A stretch of 64,000 nucleotides of DNA, from positions 1 through 64,000 of the forward strand of contig JAKOVW010000007.1 of assembly GCA_029781865.1 (NCBI GenBank). The letters run 5' to 3'. Both the position numbers and the translations under genes were made by a program. Shown here in pieces: positions 17,665-27,849 of this stretch. Each line of letters starts with the position of its first letter. Within the stretch, counting starts at the first letter, position 1. Source of the DNA: Bacteroidota bacterium. Lineage in GTDB: Bacteria; Bacteroidota; Bacteroidia; Chitinophagales; Saprospiraceae. Under the pieces are notes generated by a model, which saw only the letters and a program-made list of their open reading frames with translations, searched no databases and was not told the origin of the DNA.

Positions 17665-19875
17665 TTACATCCTCTTTTCCTTAATTCTGAATTTGATACC
17701 CGCATATGGTTTGATGCCCGCAACTGGTGCATAAATTTCAGCAGCATTAAAATACGATCCGTTAGGATTTGCAGGATCTATAATGGCCTGATGCTGGGTA
17801 TAATTTAAAATATTTTCAGTGCCTATATAAAATTCCCATGATTTATTTGTGTAATTCAATTGAGATTGTAACTGTACATAATCATCGGAATAACCGATAT
17901 GTTCGTGAATTAGATTTTCAGGGACATTATCCTTATCCGCCAGTCTCATTTTGCCGACGTAATTCGCACTGACATTCCAAAGCCATTTTTTATTTGAAGA
18001 TTCAAAATCAATTGAGACCAAGGCTCTGTATTTGGGAACCAGGAGATTTTGCCGGAGTCCTTTTTTAAAGGTTGATTGTGAATTGGTGTATTTTCCTCCG
18101 ATTTTTATCTGCAACTGGTCCAATACCGGATATGAAATGGTGCCGATGGTTTGAAATGCAAACGAGCGACCTTCGAGGTTGTAAATCAGAATTCGCTGAT
18201 AGTTGTCATCAAGGTCAACAACGACCTGATTTTGAAACCAGGTATAGTAGGCATCGAGGTTGATGTTCAATTCTTGTCCGTTGACATAAGGTTTACCAAC
18301 AATATTTAATCCGGTATTCCATGATGTTTCCATTTTTGGTACATTTTGAATATCCCAGATCTTAGCTGTTGCGAACAGAGAGGCTTCATCAGAAAAAATT
18401 CTTGGAAAGCGGTATCCTCTTCCGGCTGATGCTCTTAGAGTCCAGTCTTCTGCAAATAAATAACGCGCATTTAGTCGCGGTATGTACAAGAACCTGTTTC
18501 CATTGATCCATTCAAGTCGTTGACTCGCTGTCAGGCTTAAACGATTGTCAGGCCGGAGTTCATTTTTAAAATTGTAATCCAGGAAAAGACCACCCACCGT
18601 TTCATTGTAATTAAACACAATGTTCTTATAACTCTCCTTTGCATCATTGTATACAAATGAGGGCCCCATCATTAGCTGATGAATTCCTTCGTCGAATGGA
18701 TGATTGTAAAATGCCTGAAGAAAAATTCTCTTCTCGTCTGCAACGAAATTCTTGTTTCCAAAAAATGAATTGTTTTTGGAATAGGAAATGTCATAAATAG
18801 ATCCGGCTGATTGCAATTCATTATTGAATTTAACGTATCCCAGTTTTCCAAATAAATTCAAATGTGAAATTTCCTGAGCAATCAAATATGGATTTTCCAC
18901 ATTGAATTGTCCTGCATTTCTTTTTTCATAAATGGCTTGGCCATTCAGTTGGCCTTCCCAGGTGTGGCCCAGAAAAGTATTGCGAATCATTCCATTCACC
19001 CGGTTGACTCTAGAGTCATCCTGAAAAGAATCCGAATTATGATCTCTGTTTACGTTTTGGAATGATCCATTTAAATATAGTCCACTGGCTCTGGATTCGT
19101 TCCATTTTTTGTTTAAATGTAAATTAGCTTCCAGGCGTCCATGCAAATCGCCAAAAACATTAGCGTACATTGGATAATCATCATGCGGCATCTTGAGTTG
19201 CAGATTAATTGCTCCGGTCATACTTTGAGCGCCATAAATAGTTGTCGAAGCGCCTTTCTGGATATTGACGCGGTCCAGCCAGGTACCGGGAATTAAATCA
19301 TAACCGGTTGTACTTAGTATACCTCCGAATACAGGTCTGTTTTCCATCAACAATTGGGTATAAAGCCCACGCAAACCAAGAAACTGAATTTCCTTGGTGC
19401 CTGTAGCCGCATTGGTATAACTTACATCCACTGCATTACTTGTCATAAAGCTTTCGGATAAACTGCAGCATGCGGCTTTTTTAAATTCTTTTTGCTCGAG
19501 CCCTTCTATATTCAATGGATTTAACCGCGAAAATGTATTTGATCTTTTCACGGCATCCACTTGTACTTCTTGTAACAGGAGACCTTCATTCAAGTGAAAT
19601 GTAGCTGATGATTGATCCGGTGGAATTTTTAAGGTGTCAGTTTTAAAACCTGTATAGGAAATAACCAGGAATTGATTTTCCGGTTTTCTCAATAGTTTAA
19701 AATATCCTTTTTGATTTGTGCTTGTTCCATCAGGTGAATTTAACCAAAACACCAAAGCACCTTGTATCGCCTGCTCTTTTTGATCAAGCACATTTCCACT
19801 ATAGAATTGCGCTTGAACTAAGGTTGCAATAAAAAGGATGAACAGAATTGTTGTATTGCGAAGTATCATACTCAC
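17665..19875 (-). CDS. TonB-dependent outer-membrane receptor with carboxypeptidase-like N-terminal domain
   Basis: A 736-aa outer-membrane receptor. Signal peptide (about 1-22), a CarboxypepD_reg-like beta-sandwich (about 23-105; YTGFKTDTLKI), a plug (about 115-230) containing a Cys-Cys pair (AACCSLSESFMTS) and the plug ending GASTTIYGAQSMTGAINLQL, and a 22-strand barrel ending in IKPYAGIKFRIKEKRM. Receptors with this CC-containing plug form a recognisable Bacteroidota group often next to small Cys-rich exported proteins, as here. The ligand is not known; a metal or metal complex is plausible from the Cys-rich neighbour. The downstream end is convergent with the NUDIX gene. Confidence 0.92.
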   Translation of the reverse strand: MSMILRNTTILFILFIATLVQAQFYSGNVLDQKEQAIQGALVFWLNSPDGTSTNQKGYFKLLRKPENQFLVISYTGFKTDTLKIPPDQSSATFHLNEGLLLQEVQVDAVKRSNTFSRLNPLNIEGLEQKEFKKAACCSLSESFMTSNAVDVSYTNAATGTKEIQFLGLRGLYTQLLMENRPVFGGILSTTGYDLIPGTWLDRVNIQKGASTTIYGAQSMTGAINLQLKMPHDDYPMYANVFGDLHGRLEANLHLNKKWNESRASGLYLNGSFQNVNRDHNSDSFQDDSRVNRVNGMIRNTFLGHTWEGQLNGQAIYEKRNAGQFNVENPYLIAQEISHLNLFGKLGYVKFNNELQSAGSIYDISYSKNNSFFGNKNFVADEKRIFLQAFYNHPFDEGIHQLMMGPSFVYNDAKESYKNIVFNYNETVGGLFLDYNFKNELRPDNRLSLTASQRLEWINGNRFLYIPRLNARYLFAEDWTLRASAGRGYRFPRIFSDEASLFATAKIWDIQNVPKMETSWNTGLNIVGKPYVNGQELNINLDAYYTWFQNQVVVDLDDNYQRILIYNLEGRSFAFQTIGTISYPVLDQLQIKIGGKYTNSQSTFKKGLRQNLLVPKYRALVSIDFESSNKKWLWNVSANYVGKMRLADKDNVPENLIHEHIGYSDDYVQLQSQLNYTNKSWEFYIGTENILNYTQHQAIIDPANPNGSYFNAAEIYAPVAGIKPYAGIKFRIKEKRM

Positions 19876-19926
19876 AGAAAAGTTAATTGTAAAAAAATAA
19901 GAGGAGAGAACTGAACAGAGCCTTGG

Positions 19927-20355
19927 CTAGCAAGTCAACGAGCAATACAATTTCCGGTATTGATAACCGGTGTAATAAATAAATTGTATATCGGGTGTAA
20001 TCGATTTTGGTAGTTTGGATTTCAAATCCGGGATACTCCAGGAGTTTACAGAGGCGAGACCAGGATTGGTTTGGGCGAATTCAGTTTGTGAAGGTTTCTC
20101 GGCTTTAGCGTTTAAAGATTTATAATCAATGGATTGATTTCCGCAGGGTATTTTCCGCAAATCAGGATTCTTTGAGCAGGTTTTTATGCCACAAACAGAT
20201 TTTTCTCCTTTTAGGAATTTGCAACTACCTGTTTTAGGAATAAAAGAATAACTTAAATTTTTGGCGCAGCAGCAATAGACTAAATAAATATTAATGCCAA
20301 ACTGCGAAGAAAGCAGATTGAAGCAAAGAAATGATATGAGTATTGTTTTTTTCAT
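19927..20355 (-). CDS. Small exported Cys-rich protein (HYC_CC_PP-like)
   Basis: A 142-aa protein with an N-terminal hydrophobic signal segment (about 1-25), a YCCC cluster (near 27-30), further cysteines in GSCKF, VCGIKTC and IPCG, and a C-terminal YYTGYQYRKLYCSLTC. The arrangement is close to the HYC_CC_PP family, although the usual His in His-Tyr-Cys is replaced here by Val. It lies 51 bp upstream of the TonB receptor on the same strand, so the two are probably co-expressed. A periplasmic metal-handling role is inferred from cysteine content and neighbour only. Confidence 0.7.
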   Translation of the reverse strand: MKKTILISFLCFNLLSSQFGINIYLVYCCCAKNLSYSFIPKTGSCKFLKGEKSVCGIKTCSKNPDLRKIPCGNQSIDYKSLNAKAEKPSQTEFAQTNPGLASVNSWSIPDLKSKLPKSITPDIQFIYYTGYQYRKLYCSLTC

Positions 20356-20508
20356 TGCTTAGATTCCATACCAACGTTCAAAAAAGCGGATTAGTTCTAT
20401 AAAAGGGTGGTTTACAGGTAAATCAATGTTCAGGTCTTTTATTTTATTAAATATCAAAGTCATAACATTCATGATGTTGGGTTGCTATCTTTATATAAGC
20501 CCATCTAC

Positions 20509-21654
20509 TTAATTTCCTTTCAACGCTTCGCGTGATATTACCAGTTTTTGAATTTCGGAAGTGCCTTCCCCGATCGTGCAAAGTTTTGAATCGCGATAGT
20601 ATTTTTCTACCGGAAAGTCCTTGGTATATCCATAACCACCAAAAATCTGCACCGCATCGGTTGAAACAGATACGGCTACTTCAGCTGCATAGTATTTGGC
20701 CATTGCGGCTTGTTTAGTCATATATTGACCCTGATCTTTCATTTTGCCGGCCTTACGCGTAAGTAATTCTGCAGCTTCTATTTTGGTGCACATATCCGCC
20801 AACTTAAAAGACACACCCTGAAACTGACCGATTGTTTGCCCGAATTGTTCTCTTTCATTGGCATATTTAGCGGAGGCCTGATAAGCACCTTTCGCAATTC
20901 CTAAGGCGAGTGCGGCAATGCTGATTCTGCCTCCATCCAATACTTTCATCGATTGAATAAAGCCTTCGCCGACATTTCCCAAAACCATGGATTTATGAAT
21001 TTTGCAATTGTCAAAAATCATTTCAGCAGTCTCTGAAGCACGCATGCCTAATTTATTTTCCTTTTTACCCGCACTAAGTCCCGGGGTATTTCTTTCCACT
21101 ATAAATGCTGTCATGCCCCGGCTATCCAATAACTCACCTGTTCGGGCAATCACCACGGATACATCACTTGATTTTCCATGTGTGATCCAGGTTTTGGTAC
21201 CATTGATCACCCAATAATCTCCATTTTGCTCTGCTACGCATTTCATGCGGATCGCATCACTGCCGGTGTTTGCTTCGGTAAGCCCCCAGGCTCCAAGCCA
21301 TTCACCCGTAGCCAATTTAGGCAAATAGGTTTTTTTCTGTTCTTCATTTCCGAAGAGTAGAATATGAGATGTACAAAGGGAATTATGAGCAGCTACAGAT
21401 AAACCAATTGAACCGCATACTTTAGCTATTTCTTCAATAATGGTAATGTATTCCTGATAGCCAAATCCCGAACCTCCATATTCCTGTGGCACCAGAACAC
21501 CTAGAAAGCCCTGTTTTCCCATAAGATGAAACAGATCTTTTGGAAAATGCTGACTTTCATCCCATTCCATCATTTGTGGTTTAATGTGCTGATCGGCAAA
21601 CGATCTAACCGATTCGCGCACCATTTTCAAGTGTTCTGTTTCTATAGGAGACAT
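20509..21654 (-). CDS. Acyl-CoA dehydrogenase
   Basis: A 381-aa flavoprotein of normal length that alpha,beta-dehydrogenates acyl-CoA and passes electrons to ETF. Conserved strings: FAAHNSLCTSHILLFGNEEQK-like N-terminal region, the FAD-binding WGLTEANTGSD (near 136), WITHG, the C-terminal QIFGGYGYTKDFPVEKYYRD and the catalytic base Glu363 in TIGEGTSEIQ, the position used by short- and medium-chain enzymes. The chain length cannot be fixed. A -7 promoter element lies just upstream. It is a single gene, not in an operon with the thiolase. Confidence 0.95.
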   Translation of the reverse strand: MSPIETEHLKMVRESVRSFADQHIKPQMMEWDESQHFPKDLFHLMGKQGFLGVLVPQEYGGSGFGYQEYITIIEEIAKVCGSIGLSVAAHNSLCTSHILLFGNEEQKKTYLPKLATGEWLGAWGLTEANTGSDAIRMKCVAEQNGDYWVINGTKTWITHGKSSDVSVVIARTGELLDSRGMTAFIVERNTPGLSAGKKENKLGMRASETAEMIFDNCKIHKSMVLGNVGEGFIQSMKVLDGGRISIAALALGIAKGAYQASAKYANEREQFGQTIGQFQGVSFKLADMCTKIEAAELLTRKAGKMKDQGQYMTKQAAMAKYYAAEVAVSVSTDAVQIFGGYGYTKDFPVEKYYRDSKLCTIGEGTSEIQKLVISREALKGN

Positions 21655-21670
21655 GGTTTCAATTTACGGG

Positions 21671-21678
21671 CAAAGTTA
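21671..21678 (-). promoter_or_regulatory. Bacteroidota -7 promoter element for the acyl-CoA dehydrogenase gene
   Basis: The minus strand reads TAACTTTG, matching TAnnTTTG, 17 bp from the start codon, implying a leader of only about 10 nt. Confidence 0.45.
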
Positions 21679-21854
21679 ATCAAAGGCTTGGGAGTTAATA
21701 TCGGCTTTATGTGAAAGAAACGCTAAAATAGATTGCAGTTAACCCGCTGATTGATGCCGCTAACCAAAGTGGAATTCTCTATGAATGCACATTTGCGATT
21801 CGCCAAATTCTACTAAAAATTGCATTCAACATTTTACATTCGAAGTTTCACTCA

Positions 21855-23123
21855 CTAATAATTATAATGATCTTTCCAAAGCAAATTTAAAGTATTGCGA
21901 ATCTTTTCTTCATTACTGTTTTCTGCAGGATTATAGATGGTAGTACCCTTTAATTCATCCGGCAGGAATTCCATTTCCACAAAATGATTTTTAAATTGAT
22001 GTGCATACTGATAGTTTTTTCCATAATCCATTTTTTTCATCAGCCCGGTTACGGCATTTCGAAGATGTAATGGAACCGGTTGGTTGCCATGTTCTTTAGC
22101 TAAATGCAATGCTTCTTCTATTGCCATATAAGCTGAATTTGATTTGGCGGAACAAGCCAAGTAAATTGCAGTTTCAGATAAGATGATTCTGGATTCGGGC
22201 CAGCCAATCATCTGTACAGCCTGTAAACAGGAGGTTGCAAGGAGAAGTGCATTCGGGTTGGCGAGTCCGATATCTTCTGCAGCTGAAATGATCATTCGCC
22301 TTACAATGAATTTTGGGTCTTCACCACCATCAATCATGCGGGCCATCCAGTATAAAGTGGCATTAGGGTCAGAACCTCTGATGGATTTAATAAATGCAGA
22401 TGCAATATCGTAGTGCATCTCGCCTCCTTTGTCGTACATGGCCGGATTTTCCTGTACCAATTTGTAAACCAGTTCATCTATAATGATAATCGATTCCTCT
22501 TTTGCACTGGCGACGAGCTCAAGTATATTACATAATTTTCGTGCATCACCATTCGCCAGTTGAATCAATGCTGATGTTTCGCGGAGTTCTATTTTTTTGT
22601 GTTTGAATAAGGGATCTTTTTCGATGATCTTAAGACTAAGCTTAAGCAAATCCTGGTCTGAAATTGATTTTAAAACATACACCTGGCAACGGGAAAGCAA
22701 AGCAGCATTCACCTCAAAAGAAGGATTTTCAGTCGTAGCCCCGATTAAAACGATAGTACCGTTTTCTACTGCAGAAAGCAATGCATCCTGCTGGGATTTG
22801 TTAAAGCGGTGAATTTCATCGATAAAAAGAATGGGAGAGGCCTGGTCAAAAAAGCGTTGATTTCTAGCTTTTTCAAGGACTTCACGGACCTCTTTGACAC
22901 CAGATTGAACGGCACTTAAGGCATGGAAGGGTCTGTTTAACTGGTTAGCAAGAATTCTCGCCAGGCTGGTTTTACCAACTCCGGGTGGTCCCCAAAGGAT
23001 TACAGAAGGAATATGGTTGTTTTCAATGGCAAGTTGCAGCACCTGTCCGGGACCTGTCAGGTGTTCTTGCCCTATCAGATCATCCAGCGTTTTGGGCCTC
23101 ATTCTTTCGGCTAATGGTTGCAC
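21855..23123 (-). CDS. rarA: Replication-associated recombination protein A (AAA+ ATPase)
   Basis: A 422-aa clamp-loader-like AAA+ ATPase of the RarA/MgsA/WRNIP1 family. Walker A is GPPGVGKT (45-52), Walker B FIDEIHRF (about 100-107), the sensor [10 protein letters not shown] follows, and the C-terminal MgsA domain carries [20 protein letters not shown] and the YQYAHQF segment. It acts at stalled replication forks with SSB and RecA. Length and all motifs are complete. It is a single minus-strand gene, divergent from the tandem T9SS genes. Confidence 0.96.
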   Translation of the reverse strand: MQPLAERMRPKTLDDLIGQEHLTGPGQVLQLAIENNHIPSVILWGPPGVGKTSLARILANQLNRPFHALSAVQSGVKEVREVLEKARNQRFFDQASPILFIDEIHRFNKSQQDALLSAVENGTIVLIGATTENPSFEVNAALLSRCQVYVLKSISDQDLLKLSLKIIEKDPLFKHKKIELRETSALIQLANGDARKLCNILELVASAKEESIIIIDELVYKLVQENPAMYDKGGEMHYDIASAFIKSIRGSDPNATLYWMARMIDGGEDPKFIVRRMIISAAEDIGLANPNALLLATSCLQAVQMIGWPESRIILSETAIYLACSAKSNSAYMAIEEALHLAKEHGNQPVPLHLRNAVTGLMKKMDYGKNYQYAHQFKNHFVEMEFLPDELKGTTIYNPAENSNEEKIRNTLNLLWKDHYNY

Positions 23124-23235
23124 TCTTTTGTTTTTCGTAAAATTAGAAGTTCAGGCTCTCATTTTGCTTAATTTATCGTATTGGTCTGTGAAATCCTGAT
23201 TTAAGTAGCTTATCTATGCTTAAATTTGAATCTTA

Positions 23236-25497
23236 ATGACTAGGAATATTGCTATTGGGATCATTTTGGTATTCAGCCTGCCGGCCCAAAGAACATATTC
23301 AGCACATATTATTGGTGGAGAAATGTATTACGATTGCCTGGGTTATGGAAAGGACACTACATTCAGAAGATACCTCATCACTATTAAATTATACCGGGAC
23401 TGTGCAGGAGGCGGGGCATATTTTGACCAGCCCTTAGGGTTTACGATTTACAGACAGAGCGGAAATCAGTATATAAATACCAAAACGGGTACGGGCAGTG
23501 CACAAGAATACAGTATACCCTTACTTACTTCTGTTAAAAAAATTGATCCTCCCCAATATCCTTGCCTTGAGTTGCCTGATAATATTTGCGGAGAAGCAGG
23601 AGTATATGAAGTGATGGTAGAATTGCCCATTATCAATGAAAAATATGTAGTGGTCTGGCAACGATGTTGCAGAAATAAAGGCATTACCAATATTATCGAT
23701 CCGGGCAATACCGGCGCTACATATTCAATTGAAATACATCCGGAATCACAACGGACTTGCAACAGTTCTCCCAGATTTATCAATTTTCCTCCGACCGTAT
23801 TATGTGTAAATGCGCCGTTTAAATTTGATCATTCCGCAGTGGATAAAGAAGGTGATTTATTGGTTTATGAATTTTGTGAACCACTAAAAGGAGGAGGTCC
23901 GGATCAGCTGGATTTTACTTCGTGCAATGGGGTAACCCCACGACCAGATTGTCCGCCGCCTTTTGATCCTGTTGATTATGAGTTTCCGTATTCAGCCTTA
24001 TTTCCTTTGGGAGGAAATCCGCCAATCACCATAAATTCATTTGATGGCCTTATTTCAGGAACACCAACCGCAATCGGTAAATTTGTAGTCAGTGTTTGTG
24101 TATCCGAATATCGGAATGGAATTTTACTCTCCAAATTGAAGCGAGACTTTCAGTTTAATATTGCGCATTGTGATGGTGAGATCGAAGCGCGTTTGGAAGG
24201 TGCCAATAAATTAAATACGGATCATTTTGAAATTACACTTTGCGGGACCAAAAATTATCAAATAGTAAATACAAGTATTGACTCCAAATACATTCATGAT
24301 ATACAATGGACCTATGAAAATGGAGGAATGATCGATACTTTTTATGGTTGGTCGCCATTCATTCAATTTAAGGAAGGTGGTGTACATTCAGGGCAATTTA
24401 TTATCAATCCGAATACAAATTGTGGAGATACCGGATACTTTAAAATCAATATTATTCCGGATTTGAATTCTCAGTTTACAGCAGTTTATGATTCGTGTAA
24501 AGCAGGTAGTGTGAAATTTATGGATCAGTCTTCGTCGTCCAATAGCACAATAAAGAATTGGAGCTGGAGTTTAGGCGACGGATTTTATTCTTATATACAA
24601 AATCCTGAATTGCAATATTTGCGACCTGGTACTTATCCGGTATTATTAACTATAAAGGATAATTATGGCTGCATAAGTAAAATAAACCGTGATATACATT
24701 GGTATCCTGCTCCGGATGTGGTTGTCTTCAGACCTAATGTGAATGAAGGCTGTGTACCTTTAAAAGTCGAATTCAAGAATGTATCTTTTCCAACCGATAA
24801 CACTTATCGGTTTATATGGAAGTTCAGCGATGGAGTTCGGGATTCAGGTTTCACAGTACAACATGAATTCAATGTAAAAGGATCTTATGATTTAAAACTG
24901 GAAGTCGAGTCTCCTTTAGGTTGTTATACAGAAGGGGAATTTAAAGACGTTATCTTTGCTTATGATCCGCCGACAGCAAACTGGTCAGTCGATTCAACTA
25001 TGGTCAATTTAAAAAATCCGGTAATACATGTTCGTGATCAATCTGTAGGAACCATAGGAAGAACCTGGATCATCGATGACAAGAACTATTTTTATGATCC
25101 TGAATTGCAAGTGGTATTAGCAGACACGGGTATTCACCATATCCGCATGATTGCCACGGATCGTTTTCTCTGTACGGATACACTGGATACAGATGTAATT
25201 GTTTACCAGGATTTTTCTTTATTTATGCCAAATGCATTTACACCTAATGGGGATGGATTAAATGATGAATTTGGTCCTGTAGGGCAAATGCATTCCATAG
25301 AGAAATATCAATTAACCATCTATGACCTTTGGGGAAGTAAAGTATTTGAATCAGAAGATCCCAAACAGTTGTGGAATGGATCATTTGATAATACAGGCCC
25401 AAATATGCCTCCTGGTATTTATGTTTATGATCTCTATTACAAGGCGACCAGAAAGGATCCTTATCACGAACAAAAAATGTTGACATTAATTAAATAA
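23236..25497 (+). CDS. T9SS type-B secreted PKD protein, copy 1
   Basis: A 753-aa secreted protein. Signal peptide (about 1-22), a conserved N-terminal module starting AHIIGGEMYYDCLGYGKD with many cysteines (about 23-310), at least two PKD-like Ig domains (about 425-500 and 505-590; FKNVSFPTDNTYRFIWKFSD), and a C-terminal gliding-motility-associated domain (about 665-753) beginning FMPNAFTPNGDGLNDEF, the type-B sorting signal of the type IX secretion system. It should be exported across the outer membrane and anchored or released. A near-identical paralogue follows at 25563. A TAAATTTG element lies only 8 bp before the ATG. Role: adhesin or surface protein, by inference. Confidence 0.93.
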   Translation: MTRNIAIGIILVFSLPAQRTYSAHIIGGEMYYDCLGYGKDTTFRRYLITIKLYRDCAGGGAYFDQPLGFTIYRQSGNQYINTKTGTGSAQEYSIPLLTSVKKIDPPQYPCLELPDNICGEAGVYEVMVELPIINEKYVVVWQRCCRNKGITNIIDPGNTGATYSIEIHPESQRTCNSSPRFINFPPTVLCVNAPFKFDHSAVDKEGDLLVYEFCEPLKGGGPDQLDFTSCNGVTPRPDCPPPFDPVDYEFPYSALFPLGGNPPITINSFDGLISGTPTAIGKFVVSVCVSEYRNGILLSKLKRDFQFNIAHCDGEIEARLEGANKLNTDHFEITLCGTKNYQIVNTSIDSKYIHDIQWTYENGGMIDTFYGWSPFIQFKEGGVHSGQFIINPNTNCGDTGYFKINIIPDLNSQFTAVYDSCKAGSVKFMDQSSSSNSTIKNWSWSLGDGFYSYIQNPELQYLRPGTYPVLLTIKDNYGCISKINRDIHWYPAPDVVVFRPNVNEGCVPLKVEFKNVSFPTDNTYRFIWKFSDGVRDSGFTVQHEFNVKGSYDLKLEVESPLGCYTEGEFKDVIFAYDPPTANWSVDSTMVNLKNPVIHVRDQSVGTIGRTWIIDDKNYFYDPELQVVLADTGIHHIRMIATDRFLCTDTLDTDVIVYQDFSLFMPNAFTPNGDGLNDEFGPVGQMHSIEKYQLTIYDLWGSKVFESEDPKQLWNGSFDNTGPNMPPGIYVYDLYYKATRKDPYHEQKMLTLIK

Positions 25498-25562
25498 AAA
25501 ATTTACGCAAGAAGAACCACCCTTTTCAGTAGAAGACAGTATTCCTAATTTCAAGAAGAATC

Positions 25563-27821
25563 ATGAAAAAAAACATCTCAAACTTCATATTGCTTTTATT
25601 CATTTTATTGAGCTATAGATCGTATTCAACTCATATCATTGGTGGTGAGATCTTTTACGAATGTCTTGGTTATGGTAAAGACACAACAACCAGAAAGTAT
25701 CTCATTACCATTAAACTATATCGTGATTGTTCGCCAGGTGTAATGAGCGATTTTGATACCAATCTGGGGTTTACCATTTACAGACAAAGTGGCAACAAAT
25801 ACGTCAATACCAAAGCCGGAAATGGAGGTAATTCTGAATACTCCATCACCTGGGATAGAATCAGGCATCACATTGATCCGCCCACTTATGCTTGTTTGCA
25901 GTTGCCTAAAAATGTTTGTGGCGAAGCAGGGATTTATCAGTATACAGTAGAGCTCCCAATTATTAATGAGAAATACGTCATTGTATGGCAGCGTTGTTGC
26001 AGGAATCAAACCATAACGAATATTATGGATCCGTTAAATACCGGCGCGACTTTTACAATTGAAATCCATCCGGAAGCACAAAGGACTTGTAATAACTCAC
26101 CGCAGTTTAAAAATTTTCCACCTACTGTGCTTTGTGCCAATGCTCCGTTTACATTTGATCATTCTGCCGTGGATAAAGAAGGGGATCAATTGATTTATGA
26201 ATTTTGCGAACCTCTGAAAGGTGGTGGAAGAGGCGGTGGTAATGGATGCGCATCTCCCAATCCGACACCTGATTGCGTTCCTCCTTTCTCGCCTGTTGAT
26301 TATGCATTTCCGTATTCTGCTCAGTTTCCAATGGGAGGCAATCCACCAATTACAATTGGTTCAACTGACGGTCTGATTTCAGGTACTCCGAATATCATTG
26401 GCCAGTTTGTCGTAAGTGTATGTGTATATGAGTACCGCAATGGAGTTTTGTTATCTGTGTTGAGAAGAGATTTTCAATTTAATGTGGCATCATGCGAAGG
26501 AACGATTGAGCCCAAGCTGGGAGGTTCTAATCAATTGACTCAGGATCAGTTTGAAATTACGGTCTGTGGAAGTAACCAATATCAGATTCAGAATAATAGT
26601 CTCGATCCAAAATACATTCATGAAATTTTATGGACTTATGAAAACGGTGGGTTGATCGATACATTTATTGGCTGGGCACCATTGATTAAATTTAAAGAAG
26701 GAGGATTGCACAATGGAAGATTTATCATAAATCCAAATACGAATTGCGGCGACACCGGGTATTTTAAAATTACACTTGTACCTGATTTGAAGTCTCAGTT
26801 TACAGCAGAGTATGACTCTTGTAAAGCCGGTCCGGTTAAATTTAAAGACCTTTCTTCCTCTACCTATAGCAATATATTGAATTGGACCTGGAGTCTGGGA
26901 GATGGATTTACAGCATTTAATCAAAATCCAACTTTGCAGTACTTACGACCAGGGACCTATCCTGTATTGCTTTCCATTAAGGATAATTATGGTTGTGAAA
27001 GTAAAGTATTTCAAAATATCGATTGGTATCCTGCTCCGGATGTAATTGTGTTCAGACCCAATGTAAATGAAGGTTGTGTGCCATTAAATGTTGAATTCAA
27101 GAACGTTTCATTTCCTACGGATAATTCATATAAATTTCTCTGGAAATTCAGCGATGGTACACGCGATTCAGGTATTGCGGTTCAACATAAATTTATTTCT
27201 AAAGGAGTCTATGATTTAAAGTTGGAAGTGACTTCACCTTTGGGTTGTTACAATGAAGGAGATTTCAAAGACGTAATTTATGTTTATGATCCTCCTACCG
27301 CAAGCTGGACTGTCGATTCCACAATTGTCAATCTAAATAATCCTGTGGTACATGTCAAAGACCAATCAGCCGGAACCATCGGAAGAACGTGGATTGTCGA
27401 TAATACCCAGTATTTCTTTGATCCTGCTTTGCAGATCGAATTAAAAGATACGGGTTACCATCATATTCGGATGATTGCTACTGACCGCTTTTTGTGTACG
27501 GATACCCTGGATACTGATGTGTATGTCTACAGAGACTTTACTCTTTTTATGCCAAATGCGTTTACACCTAACGGTGATGGAAAAAATGATGAGTTTGGTC
27601 CTGTAGGCCAGATCAATTCATTGGAGAAATACGAATTGACAATCTATGACCGGTGGGGTAGTAAAGTGTTTACTACAGAGGATCCCAATCAGTTCTGGAA
27701 TGGAAAATTTGACAACGATGGGAAAGAGCTTCCACCGGGTACCTACGTCTACGATTTGGTCTATAAAGTGATTCGTAAGGATGTAGTGCACGAACACAAG
27801 ATGCTGACTCTGCTGAAATAA
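25563..27821 (+). CDS. T9SS type-B secreted PKD protein, copy 2
   Basis: A 752-aa paralogue of the preceding protein with the same domain order: signal peptide, Cys-rich N-terminal module starting THIIGGEIFYECLGYGKD, PKD-like domains and the FMPNAFTPNGDGKNDEF sorting domain ending in MLTLLK. The two are alignable end to end with nearly equal length. Differences concentrate in the 85-115 region and in a Gly-rich insert (GGGRGGGNG near 224), which suggests diversification after tandem duplication. Spacing of 65 bp suggests co-transcription with copy 1. Confidence 0.93.
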   Translation: MKKNISNFILLLFILLSYRSYSTHIIGGEIFYECLGYGKDTTTRKYLITIKLYRDCSPGVMSDFDTNLGFTIYRQSGNKYVNTKAGNGGNSEYSITWDRIRHHIDPPTYACLQLPKNVCGEAGIYQYTVELPIINEKYVIVWQRCCRNQTITNIMDPLNTGATFTIEIHPEAQRTCNNSPQFKNFPPTVLCANAPFTFDHSAVDKEGDQLIYEFCEPLKGGGRGGGNGCASPNPTPDCVPPFSPVDYAFPYSAQFPMGGNPPITIGSTDGLISGTPNIIGQFVVSVCVYEYRNGVLLSVLRRDFQFNVASCEGTIEPKLGGSNQLTQDQFEITVCGSNQYQIQNNSLDPKYIHEILWTYENGGLIDTFIGWAPLIKFKEGGLHNGRFIINPNTNCGDTGYFKITLVPDLKSQFTAEYDSCKAGPVKFKDLSSSTYSNILNWTWSLGDGFTAFNQNPTLQYLRPGTYPVLLSIKDNYGCESKVFQNIDWYPAPDVIVFRPNVNEGCVPLNVEFKNVSFPTDNSYKFLWKFSDGTRDSGIAVQHKFISKGVYDLKLEVTSPLGCYNEGDFKDVIYVYDPPTASWTVDSTIVNLNNPVVHVKDQSAGTIGRTWIVDNTQYFFDPALQIELKDTGYHHIRMIATDRFLCTDTLDTDVYVYRDFTLFMPNAFTPNGDGKNDEFGPVGQINSLEKYELTIYDRWGSKVFTTEDPNQFWNGKFDNDGKELPPGTYVYDLVYKVIRKDVVHEHKMLTLLK

Positions 27822-27849
27822 ATCTTCAAAGCAAATACATTAAATCTCC

